A program made the translations under genes and the position numbers. Shown in pieces: positions 53,101 through 64,000 of a stretch of DNA of 64,000 nucleotides (positions are counted from its first letter, which is position 1; the number at the start of each line of letters is the position of its first letter). The stretch is from assembly GCA_008360975.2 (NCBI GenBank), contig CM039179.1, positions 62,968,666-63,032,665 of the forward strand, read 5' to 3'. The notes below the pieces were generated by a model. That model saw only the letters and a list, made by a program, of their open reading frames with translations. It was not told the DNA's origin and made no database searches. The DNA is from Lichenostomus cassidix. Lineage: Eukaryota; Chordata; Aves; Passeriformes; Meliphagidae.

Positions 53101-54947
53101 CTGGTTACCTGGGTGTTCCTGAAAACAGAAGAACCGGGATGCAAAGGGAGTACCTGCACCTCTCCCACAAACACATACACATCTGAAGCTTATATTCTTG
53201 CCAATAGCATGAGTAACTTTAAAAGTCTAAGTCTACCAGGACTTGTAAATCACTGTCAGCTCTTGCTGAACCAGACTGCTGGAGCCAAAACTCTGGGGAG
53301 AAAAATAGTGCGGCTGAAATGTGTGTAAAAATGAAGGGTGCTGGAGGAAGAGACTGTGTGGGATTACTGGGAGAACTGATGGCAGTACAAAAAAATGTCT
53401 TTAAGCTTTTAAGTGCGTGGCTTGGAAGGAGGCTACTGGACTGTCTTCTTTGGTTCCTATGTCCTAAATAGGGTTAGTGGTTGACCACTGGGAAGGTAGG
53501 ACATAGATCCTCAGCATTAAATGGCTTTTTAATTAGCATGTAGCTGCCATTCCATGAATCTTTGTTTCTTTCTACAGAAATATTTTCCTTTCAAAAATTG
53601 ATCAAACAAAGCCATTAAATGCTCTAAAAAAAAAGTGAGTAGGAAAAGCAAAGACAAACCTTGATATTTTAGACTTAAGAGTGTGAAGTGAGTATTTTAA
53701 AGGTACAGTGCTGGGGGAAAAGGTGCTGGTGTGGAATTATATGATTATACATTTCTAACAGCTTTTGCTAGCTTGCACTTATTTCCACTGTGCAGCGCAG
53801 ATGATGAAAATGTGTTTATTTTCAAAGCAACCCTTTTGTTCACAGCAGTGTTCAAGGTTGTAACTGCTCTGGATCTTTCTTGTAAACTTGATGTGCCTGT
53901 GTATTGGTGTTATTTTAGAGCAATCTGTCCGTCTGATCTGTTTCAGGGGCCAGATCCTGTCCACAGAACAGCTCCATCTAATATTTTCTGTCTCCTCCCC
54001 TCCAGCTGGAATAAAAATTGATTGTAAATGTTGTTACTTGACATTGGCCTCTCAGTAAATTGCTAAATACTGCCCTCGGTATGCACTGCCTCCCTCTGAT
54101 GCTCAGTAGTTGGGACATCTCTCAGTTAAGTAAACTGCTTAACCTGCTGCTGTTTGTTAATAATTTACATTTCTTGATAACTGCTCACGAATTGCACACA
54201 CCCCTCCAAAGCTCACCATGTGTGCCTGATAAGAAGACACAATTAACTTCTATTGGATATGGCATGTGGAAGAAACTTACTCGACTGTCAGGTCATTCCA
54301 CCTGGATGTTTTCAGCATGTCTCAGATATCAGGACACGAGAGTGGGAGGAGGAACTGCTTGACACAGCAGAACACACATGGATTTTTGAAACCCACAGAG
54401 TGAATTTTAGTCTGTGGGACGTGTATCTCATGGCTAGAGGTAACTGGACATATTGTCTCTTTGCACAGTAATTTCACTCTAAGGAAAGCTGTTCCTCCCC
54501 TCCCTGCCCTCTGTGCAAGAAGCAATCCTGTCCAACCTGTAAAAAAGTCAAGCCAGAATTATAAACATGATTTTATTTTTCAGGCAGTGCTGAGCCTGCA
54601 AGGCACAGGATCAATAACGGCCCTTCTCTTATTTACTGCCTTTACCCCATCTCAGCTCATCTTTTTCCCCAGCAGATGCTATGAGCAGATTTTATGCTTT
54701 AACTAATAGCACGAGGATTTACTTGCCCAGTGGGTTGTCTCTGGCTGTCTTCTACCTTGTATTACCATCTAAAATCTGGTGTCCTCTGCTAAGGTCGGAA
54801 AGATCTAGTCTGCTTCAATCTACTGCCATTCCCTGCTTCTAATGCCCTTTGAATAGACCAAGTCATTACTTCAGGCACCTTTCTTTGCATTGCCTATGCC
54901 TGTGCTAACTAATAGGCTTCTGCTGGAAGTCAACATCCACAGATGCA

Positions 54948-55073
54948 AATGCCCCATCTCTGGAAGTGTTCTAGGCCAGGTTGATGTGGTCCTGGGAAGC
55001 CTGATCTAGTGGAAAGTGTCCCTGCCTATGGCAGGGGGGTTGGAAGAAGGTGGTCTTTAGCTCCCTGCTAAGG
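54948..55073 (+). mobile_element. CR1 LINE fragment, plus orientation
   Basis: A short stretch matching the near-3' part of avian CR1 in forward orientation: CTCTGGAAGTGTTCTAGGCC, then CCTGATCTAGTGGAAAGTGT, then CTATGGCAGGGGGGTTGGA and GGTGGTCTTTAGCTCCCT. The usual terminal ATTCTATGATTCT repeats are missing, so both ends are truncated or decayed. No coding potential. Confidence 0.85.
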
Positions 55074-57613
55074 AACCTCATCTTTATTCTGGATGGGGAA
55101 AGTTGATCAGCATTTTCCAGTAATCATGTACTGTTGCCCAGTATTTTAAATCAGCAATGACTTTGAAAATCCTTGCTTTGAAAAATACTCTGTCTTGAAT
55201 CCTTGATTCCTGTAAATGTATAAATACTGACACCTTTATTGAAATCACCATGTCCAATAGCATGACCTAGTAAGGACTTACTATTTTTGAACTTGAGGAT
55301 GTTACCTTTTGTATTAGCTTGAAATAAGATTTAAGTGTGAGAGGCTGCCAAATAGAGAAGCAGATCTTTGGAGATGACTTTATCTCACAACCTCAAATCT
55401 ATTTCTTCCAAGATAATACTGGTATTGCCCCTATGAAGGGGTTGAGACAACATCTGGACAGGAATTGCAAAAAAAATTGTAAATTTCTAAAGCTAAATGT
55501 TAGTAAAGGAAGCTAGTAATAAGGTGCTAACAAAGAGGTTTTTATAATATTTGATGCTTTTGCCATGAACCAGAATCTCTATCCCTTATAGCAAAGAGGA
55601 AGTTACCTGTAAGACAATAACTGTGTATTTGAGCTGAAGTTGCTACAGGCTTTATTGGCTTGGTCAGTCACCTGAGCAGTGGTCTCCTATCAGGACACAG
55701 TTCCACCAGGCATCTTTACAAGTATGTTGCACCATTTCATGTATTTAAAGAATGTATTTTTTGCACCTGAGGAGAGTTGGTCTTGTGTCTTCCCTACACT
55801 GCTGCAAGATGTGGTTTTTCCTGTACAGTCTTCATAGGAAGAAAGTTTGATGCAAACGGTCAAGTTTTTTTTTTTCCGGTATTTGATAGCCTCTGCCTGT
55901 TACTCTCCTTTATAGTTTTCTTTCCACCTCTCTTGCCAGAAACATGTGGTTCTAGGAGTTGCCCTGGGAGCTGTAGCTGATGAATCCTCTGCTCCCTCCC
56001 CTAACAGTCTGGACTAGTCATCTAACCTAAATTAGCAGATAAGCTGGTTGGGTCTGGAGAGATGTGCAGTGCAGGTGAACTTAGTAAATGGATAGCAGTG
56101 TATTGCAGAGAGAATCTAACATTGATAAACATATGTTTTCTCTTTCATCCATAGTTTGTAAATTTCTAAATCCTGCCATCATGAATAAAAACCGTGTACA
56201 ACTGCTGCCAAGTAAACACTGCTAGGGGACACTTTTGGGAAGAAGATGAATAAAGAAAATGAAAGAAAGATAATGCTCTTATAATTTAGCTGGTTTGTCT
56301 GCATCTGGATTGCTGCATTTAGTACAGAAGATGCCAGTTCATACAGGCTATTGCTTCCTTAGAGGGATTGGAAGGCAGGTAAAAGGAGCAGAACGTAAGA
56401 GCAGCTTTTCCAAGAGACTGGAAGGATTGATTACCTTAAAAAGGAGGCATATAAGAAATGATACAAGTATACACAACAACTAACCTGTGGAGAAGGTAGA
56501 GACAACAGAACTTCTAGTCTTGTAACAGGAGAGCAAGAGGATGTTTATTGAAATTTTCTGTTTACTATTTTAAACATGATAGAATAAAATTAATACAGTA
56601 TGAAGTTGAATGCTGAAGAATGGAAAAGCTGCATCTAGGCTATATGAAAGAAATAGCTGGATGTAAAGAGGCACTGCATGTTTGAGAAAGACTTTTTTTA
56701 ATAATAAAACCTGAAGTTTAGGATGGGATATTCAGTCTTGCAATACAGGTTTGAAGATGGCTTCTGTTCAACTCTGTTGATTTCTATCTCCCCATGCAAC
56801 CCCCACGGGAATGCAGAGGTGACAAGCTGGCTGTCTTTAAAGCCCTTGAAATGCCAGATAACCTCGAAATTACAGATTTGGGCTGGGCTTTGCTGGCACC
56901 TCACGACACACTCTGCAGTATGCATGATAAGAAGAAATCTGAGAGCCCTTGGTAAAACACTTCAGGGCTGCAGTTCTTTTGCAGCTATTGTACAAACCCT
57001 TCAGGAGAGGGTTGGGTTTGCATAGCTTAGCCTTGCTTTCTTCATCCCTTTTTTGCTGGCACTAATTCTGTTGGCCTTGCTGGTTTCCTTTCCAGAGTAC
57101 TGGGACTCACCAGGCAGAGTTGTCCTGCTGGGTCAGAGCAGCAGTGTGGCTTCTTTACCTCCTCTAGAAGAGCAAAGCCTGTAGGAGTTGTTTGTGTGAG
57201 GACAGGGAAAATAACTCTGAGTCAGGCTGCCCTGAGAGGAAAACAGCAATGAGCAGAAAAGCTGAGGGAACATTTTATCACCCATGAATTGTTCAAGTTC
57301 AGCTGGTGCAACTGGAAATGTGATTCCTCTGCAGAAAGTCCTTGATGCCTCAAGGAGAGCATTTCCAGAGGCACTTTGGTGAGGCACATAGCACACAAAT
57401 ACATTTCAAGTAGATATGTTTGTTGTCTGAAAAAACAGTGCTATAATTGTTCAGCAGTATTTAAAAACCAAAAGCCTATCTCTTCTTATAGAGGGTTTTT
57501 CAATAAATTTTCAGCACCTTCAGCTGCATGTGACCAGCTGATTGTCCGATTTATTGGCTGAGAAATTTACCTATACAGTACAGGTATGGGGGTTGGGTTT
57601 TGGTTTGGGTTTT

Positions 57614-58199
57614 TGTCATGGTTTAACTTCAGGCAGAAACAAGGCACCAGACAGCTACTCACTCGGTCCTCCCATGGTGGGATGGAGGAGAGAACTGGGG
57701 GAATAAAACTCGTGGCTTGAGATAAAAACAGTTTAATAGGCAAAGCAAAAGACAGGCACACAAGCAAAAATAAATGAGGAATTCAGTCACCGCTTCCCAT
57801 CAGCAGACACATGTTCAGCCATCTCCAGGAAAGTAGGGCTCCATCATATGTAACCATTACTTGGAAGGACAAAATGTCATCACTCCAAACATCCCACATT
57901 TCCTTCTTCCTTCCCCATCTTTATATGCTGAGCATGACTCCATATAATATGGAATATTCCTTTGGTAAACTGGGTTCAGCTGTCCCAGCTGTGTCCCCTC
58001 CCATGTTCTTGTTCATTCCCAGCCCACTCCCTGATGGGGTGGAATGAGAGGCAGAAAAGGCCTTGGCTCAGTGTAAGCCCCACTCAGCAATAACAAAAAC
58101 ATCTCAATATTATCAACACTGTTTTCAGTACAAATCAAATCACAGTCCCATACTAGCTACTGTGAAGAAAATTAGTGCTATCCAGCAAAAACCAGCACA
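57614..58199 (-). mobile_element. Solo LTR of an avian endogenous retrovirus, minus orientation
   Basis: A 586-base element. On the plus strand it starts TGTCATGG and ends CCAGCACA, so on the minus strand it runs TGTGCTGG to CCATGACA, with TG/CA termini. In that orientation it shows an ATATAAA TATA box (rc of TTTATAT near 57921) and the segments GGCCTTTTCTGCCTCTCA and GGGACAGCTGAACCCAG, which match a widespread bird LTR family (recalled; probably ERVL-type). No gag, pol or env flanks it, so it is a solo LTR left by recombination. No clean target-site duplication is seen, because both flanks are G/T-rich simple sequence. It is non-coding. Confidence 0.88.
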
Positions 58200-61176
58200 G
58201 TTGGTTTGGTTTGTTTTTTCAACAGAGAATAAAATCAGATAAACAATTAATTAAAATGATAGTTCATATGGTAACAGAAAAAAGTGTGCACATTTGAAGT
58301 TTATGGAAAACTTTATGGAAAATGTGAGGATGTTGGGACTTAACAGCTGCTTGCTTCAAAAATGGTTCATTTGCATTGCAATATGATTGATGCTCTTCTC
58401 AAAATCCAGGAAACACAGGGTTTCCCCTATAACTTTATTATATGAATTAAATGTGGAGTGCCTTTTGACTGAATGTGGTAAATAGACTGTCAAGGCAACG
58501 TAACACTTTTAGAGGTTGTGCATGGTCGTCCCTCGTTGCATCTGTGAGCCTATTTTCCTTACACCAGGATTCTGAAATATCTTCAAGGAATGGCTATACT
58601 CTGTTTAGTACTTCAAATATCTCACAAGAAGCCATGAAGCAGTTAATGATTTAATTTAGTCTGTTGCAGTGGATCATGCCGATGACTTATATCCAGAAAT
58701 TAAAATGCTGGGAGAGGGCATCATCCTATACATGTGGAAATGTAGCTTCCTTCCTCTGCAGTAAAGGCATAATTTACTAGATGTTTCACTGAATAGGTAA
58801 CCAATGAAAACATTTATATGAAAAATAAGTTGAGGCCAAAGGGTATGACTTAATTTAGTGTTTGGGATCAAACATCAATCTTTTCCTGTAAATTAACCTT
58901 TATATGAATATAATTTATTAGAAATGCCATCCTTGTGGTATGTATATTGAAAATGAGTATGTTCAGCTTTCACTTCACAGATCCAAAAGCATAAATTCAT
59001 TTTTTTATGAGTTGAATAATGCACTCATTCTTACATGGAGTGAAGCATGCATAACTTCAAAATTATCACTAAGTTGATAGCCAATAGGGTCTTTAGAGAG
59101 AAAAAAAAAAAAGTGCTGTGTTGTGCAGGACAGTGACCTGGTGGGTTCTAGTTCTTCACCTGTGCTGCACAGACTAGAGTGGCATAGGAGAGTTTCCTTC
59201 TTGCAAATTCTGGATCCACTAGGTATTTTTAGCATGGTTCCACTGAGTCACTTATTGCATAGCAGGCCTGTATTTTGATCTAATGAGGATCTTTCTAATA
59301 ACTTTCATTACTGAAACATTTGAATGTAGGTAGGAGAGGAAAGTAATTGGATTGCAATAATTAAATCATCCAATGCAATTACCTTCAAAAGGTTGTGTGT
59401 TCGTGCTTCCTGAATGCAAACAGGAATTGATCCGTACAGGCAGCACCAAACCTGCATCTGTTCTGGAAGGGAAATACTTTGGTGGGGTATTGCTGAAGGA
59501 GATCTGTGAGTAAGAGGGAGATGAAGAGCCCTTTGTTACCCCAAAGATCTGTAAGGAAGGCTGGTGCACAGTTTTTAATAAGGGAATTAATTTTGAAACT
59601 TTGCTTGAAAAGAAGTCCCAGTATGATGTGACACTTGTTGTTCAATGCTTTCCAAAGCTTTAGGTTGATGCTCACTGGGAACTCCAGTCTTGCATTTACC
59701 TGCCTTTATAGAAAAAGTTAGCTTCCCTACAGCATTTTTGCTGGAATGTGGTGTAGTCACTACACTGCTTCTTATGACACATGATGAGCACTGCTTTTGT
59801 AGAGCTGCTGAAGACCTGAGGCAGCTCAGCTCTCTCAACCTTATTCTAGTAACCTCAGCGTAACAGAGTATTTTTCTGTGGTTGTGACTTATGGTTCATT
59901 TTTTGGGTCTCTACTTGACCAAAGTTTCTGAAGTGGTAACTGGTCAGAATCTGGTTTTTGCCCAGTGCATGAAGAGCAGAGCTTGCACTGCTCCCAGGCT
60001 TGTGTGCTCAGGTAACTGGAAAAATCACTGAACTGCACTGCTCATTGTCCAGAAAACTCAAAAATGGGTGGAAACTCACAGCTGAGTAGTAAAGCTGTCA
60101 TGTCACTATCTTTTTATTTTTTTGAGTCATAAAAATCCATTTCTCCTGAGATTGTCTCCTATGAATTTTTGTTTTCTAGTCACTTCCCACGAAATACCCA
60201 AAAAGCCTTCTATGTAAACCAAAACTGTGTTAAATAAAATGGTGTCACTTTCTCTGAGGTCTAACTACAGCTGATGGGTATAACACTCTGAGAAACCCAT
60301 GCAATCCTCTAGCCACATATAACCTACCAAAACTTTGACATTTTCCCTATTATGCAATGTGCATCTGCATTTAGTTACAGCAGCACGAATTAAATGGGGA
60401 AATATCTTATAAAGCATGCTTTGACTGCTTAGTAAGCTTTGTGTGAAAAAAATCCTGCCTTTCAGTCCATCTGCCTGCTTGCTTGGCACTGTGTTTCATG
60501 CAATTTTTTTTCTATCGCTGGATGGGATTGACAGCATACTTGAGTGTTCAAGTGCTCATGAGACTCCTTCCTCCCTCACAGCTGGTGCCTGAGCTACTGC
60601 TACCAGACCCAGCTGCCTCACTGTGAGTTTTGGTGTGCTCCCTGTGCTGTTCACTTCCAGGACTGTGTGCAGCCCTTGTTTAGGTCACCTCCCTTGCCAT
60701 GATCCTGTTTCTCTGGTTCTTCTGAACTTTGTGCATGAGGGTTGCTCAACTGGCAACAATGGCAGCAGCATTCTGGATACAAGAGCAGGATGTCAAAGGT
60801 GCTGGTTGTTGGGAGCTGGCCCAGGTTCCTCTTGAAGACCTTAGTGCTCCTATGGCTTTATTGCAGGGCTTGAGAGATACAGAGTAAGAAGTGCAATTAT
60901 TATTCAAAAGGCTTTTATTTTATGGGAAGCCAAATGATAAGTTACAGACCAAGGTTACAATGAGGATATTTTATCTTCTAGAAATGCCTTTGTGTAATTG
61001 CTGCTAAGACAGAACCTCTCTAAAACAGCCCTGAAATAAAGTCCATTCTTTAGAACTCTTTAATTTTTTCCCCACACATTTTCCCCCTTTCCTGAACTTG
61101 TAGATCTTGCACTTTATTTTAGAAACTGAACCTGCCCTTTCGTAGCACAAAAGAGCCCAGACCAGATCTGCAATGA

Positions 61177-61618
61177 TCATAGAATCACCGGGTACCCTGA
61201 GTTGGAAGGGACCCACAAGGGTCATCAAGTCCAACTCCTGGAACTGCCCAGGACATTACAAGAATCACACCATATGCCCAAGAGCTTTGTCCCAGTGCTT
61301 TTTGAATTTTGACAGGCTTGAAACTGTGACCAATTCCCTGGGGAGCCTGTTCTATTGAAGAACCTTTTCCTAATACCCAACCTAAACTTCCCCTCACTTA
61401 GCTTCATGCCATTCCCTCAGGTTCTACTGCTGGTCACCAGACAGAAGAGATCAGTACCTGTCCTTCCACTTCCCCTTTTGAAGAAGCTGTAGACTGCAAT
61501 GGGTCCCCACTCAGCCTCCTGCAGGCTGAACAGACCAAGTGACCTCAGCCACTCCTCATATGGCTTCCCCTCCAGACTCTTTGCCATCCTTGTGACCCTC
61601 CATTGCTTGCTCTCTAAA
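61177..61618 (-). mobile_element. CR1 LINE fragment, 3' end, minus orientation
   Basis: The plus strand starts TCATAGAATCACCGGGTACC and continues GAGTTGGAAGGGACCCACAA, the reverse complement of a CR1 3' end of a different subfamily from the copy at 29026. CR1 landmarks follow: GGGGAGCCTGTTCTATTGAA, CTGCAGGCTGAACAGACCAA and CCACTCCTCATATGGCTTCC. It is 5'-truncated and has no intact frame. It appears less diverged than the copy at 29026, judged by eye. Confidence 0.93.
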
Positions 61619-64000
61619 TAGCTTTATATCCTTCTTATATTTTGGCTGTATGGCTGTTGTACACTGTCTCAGTCTCAGAAAAAGTTCAGTGAGTAAATCT
61701 TTAATTAGTTCAGCTCAAATCACACAAATCAATCAAAATTGGTGAAAACAAGGTAGCACCTAGAATGTCACCCAAAATTGCAGGGTTTATGCAGAATCCT
61801 CCATCACAGTTGTGTGGTAGGTTTTGTGGGAATTAGTATGGGTGAGTCTGAGTGAGAGAGACAGTCATGCATTTCCCTGGGTCTTTGGTGTTGGGTTTGG
61901 TGGGGGTGGTTTGGGAATGCGGGAGTTTTGTCTTGGTTTTCTTTTGCTTTGGAGGACGTAGGATAAGGACTGTTAGATAAAGTCTTCTTGTTGCCTGAGG
62001 CTTTGGCACTCTGCTATTGTGTTGTTATTTGCTTTCCCTGAAACACAAGCTGGCTCAAAAACTAGTTCTGGGTTTGACTGTTGTTTTCATATACTTCCTT
62101 TCAAAATTTATTGGAGAGATAAAACTCCTCATCACTGGTTCCAGTACAATGGCAGTGGTTCATGAGCTGTGACTAAACATGAGAGATCTTTTATTCACAG
62201 TAGGGTTCCATGATTCTGGTGGAAGTCAGAATCTCCTCACATCTCTTTTCTGCAAAAGTCCCTGGAGAGTTGGGGGATTTCTAGTACTGTATAATTCAGT
62301 TTAACACTGTTGTTAAATAATTTTTTTCATCTTACTTCTAATGGCAGTGTGTCTCTGATAAAAGCAGTAAAACCATCAGTGGTGTACTTGGACTTCAAAT
62401 GTTACTATTGTCACTTTTATTTAATGACATCGGCTAGAGCTTTTGCTGTTACAAGTGCAGATATTTAGTTTCTAGAGAGATGTGTCTTTTGAACAGTTCT
62501 GAATTGTCTGTTCTTGTATATTTAGGAATAGGTGGAGTTTCTTTCCAACACTAAAGAAGTCTTCAGTGTATTGATGGTGGGAATATGTGCTAATACTCCA
62601 TTAGGTATGCCTGAGACCTCACAGATTGCACTAACCCTTATATAATATTATCCTAATATCTTTTTGTTTCTACTGTCAATAAATAGCTGGAGAAGTATTT
62701 TAAAGGACTTTTCTGAATAGTTTAGTGTGTTCTTTTTCTATTTTCAAAACTGTTCTGAAACTCTGTTAAATCAGTTTGGTAGTTAGAACAGCAGGCAGTA
62801 TGAAATGTTTATTTTTCACCATGTCATTTGCACTGTTGACATACCCCCTTTCCCAAGTAGCTGTAATGTACAAAGGATCTCTGAATAAGCCTGATGACTT
62901 CAGAAAGTGACAGGTGAAAGTTTCTGTACCTCTGTAATTTCTGCCTTCACTACTAGTAAGAATAAAACTAATTTCTCATCTTGTTTGATGCTTGCCAGAC
63001 TTGGTCACTCAGCAAGACAAGACATAAAATAATCCCACAATATACGGTCCAAGGTATAAACAATAAGGAATACATTAAAATGCCATTTAAAACAATTTCC
63101 TGAAGCCCAAGAATATGGGCTTACTACAAAATAATGTAGTAAGTTGTATGTGTTGAGGGTTACCTCTGCTCTGTTATACTCTCATGTATGCCGGGGCATG
63201 AATGTGATAATATGTTACAGAAGTGCATCTAAGCAAAGAGAAATTTTTAAAAAGACAGGAGTTAGAAAGGAGAAAAAAAAAAAAACAGGAGAGGAAGGAT
63301 CTGTTATGGGATACTGATATATTAGATTTCTTCACTCAAACTGTACAACTAGAACTGGTGAGTTTATGGATATTCTGGAGAAGTGGACTGTTATAGGAAT
63401 AAGTTGTTTCTTGAGGTAATGAATCTCCCTACCACAGAGTTCACAATATTGCAACATACAAACATCTTGGGCCAATGCTTTGACAGGCCAATATGTCTGT
63501 ACTGTATGCAACACCAGTGTTTGTCTTTTGCCTTAATTTCATGCAAGGCACAAAGGAGAAAAGACAGGAGCCCTGCCTATGAGTCACTCACAGAAATTCA
63601 ACTCCAACTCTCCAAGTCACACTGAGTTTTCAGTAGTGATGTGACTGCTCAGGCCAGAATAGGGATAGAGTAGAGAACCTTGCATCCAACACAGCAGCGT
63701 TGTGCAGATTTTCACAGAGCACACTGCATCCTAAATGCACAAAGTAGGGTTTGTATGAGCAAATTGTCTTTATCAGAAACGAAATACTAGTGACTGAATA
63801 AGTTTCTGTAGATGGTGAGGCACAGAGCTGCCATGCTGAGGTGAACGTGCTGCTGTTGACATGGGCAGCTCCATGAGTAGTAGATGCTCAGGTGAAGCCA
63901 CCTCCTGCACACCTGCACAGCCTGGCAGTGTGCTTGAGACTGGCTGGTACTTCCACAGCCACCTGGACTCGAGGCACATTCTTTTCACTGCCATAGAGAG

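Larger units (their letters stand above)
35714..64000 (+). other. WDFY2: WDFY2 intron 1 (partial, at least 28.3 kb)
   Basis: Everything right of the exon 1 donor. I searched for the expected exon 2 (TVRVWLKRDSGQYWPS-like) and did not find it, consistent with the very long first introns seen in vertebrate WDFY2. Sub-blocks: 36081-39885 no recognised element; 39886-39949 tandem duplication; 39950-54947 no recognised transposon but several stop-poor frames (41465-41830 minus, 42941-43276 plus, 49667-50140 minus); 54948-55073 CR1 fragment; 57614-58199 solo LTR; 61177-61618 CR1 fragment; 61619-64000 nothing recognised. A small exon could have been missed. Confidence 0.8.

Noticed and set aside
56698..56925. 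Minus-strand frame with GEIEINR, considered as the first half of the PH-like domain near 50 kb
   Set aside because: The match is a few residues and the rest of the frame has no PH-like pattern.
1..64000. CRISPR arrays, phage-like or bacterial operons, rRNA
   Set aside because: No regularly spaced repeats with unique spacers, no operon-like runs of genes and no rRNA sequence; the window is vertebrate nuclear DNA.

Overview
The window looks like avian nuclear DNA. It holds the 5' ends of two head-to-head vertebrate genes, three CR1 retrotransposon tails, a solo LTR of a type common in birds, short GC-rich 5' exons inside CpG islands, and very long AT-rich introns. No prokaryotic-style gene arrangement, CRISPR array, rRNA or convincing tRNA was found.

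Region by region. (1) 1-15111: part of a large minus-strand intron of INTS6 (Integrator complex subunit 6). It is AT-rich, and no further exon or clear transposon was recognised. (2) 15112-16438: the first three coding exons of INTS6 on the minus strand, with correct GT/AG splice sites. They encode residues 1-113, the start of the von Willebrand A domain with its metal-binding DxSxS motif. (3) About 15590-17700: a CpG island spanning INTS6 exons 1 and 2, introns 1 and 2 in part, and the promoter, with a possible divergent transcript leaving on the plus strand. (4) About 17700-35085: intergenic DNA with a pentanucleotide microsatellite, a CR1 fragment and several short repeats and palindromes. 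(5) About 35085-36080: a second CpG island with the WDFY2 promoter and first coding exon on the plus strand. (6) 35714-64000: the first intron of WDFY2, still open at the window edge, with two CR1 fragments, a minus-strand solo LTR, a small tandem duplication and a few unexplained minus-strand open frames.

INTS6 and WDFY2 are also neighbours in human 13q14, transcribed away from each other, so this is a conserved divergent pair. Here the two start codons lie about 19.1 kb apart. The proteins are not known to act together: INTS6 belongs to the nuclear Integrator complex that processes or terminates RNA polymerase II transcripts, while WDFY2 is an early-endosome WD40/FYVE scaffold.

Most open frames in the window are chance or CpG-island artefacts. 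The most interesting unexplained signal is a minus-strand open frame of 157 codons near 50 kb with a second exon-like segment below it. A frame that long is expected about once by chance in a window this size, so it is only a candidate. No convincing new biological system was found.
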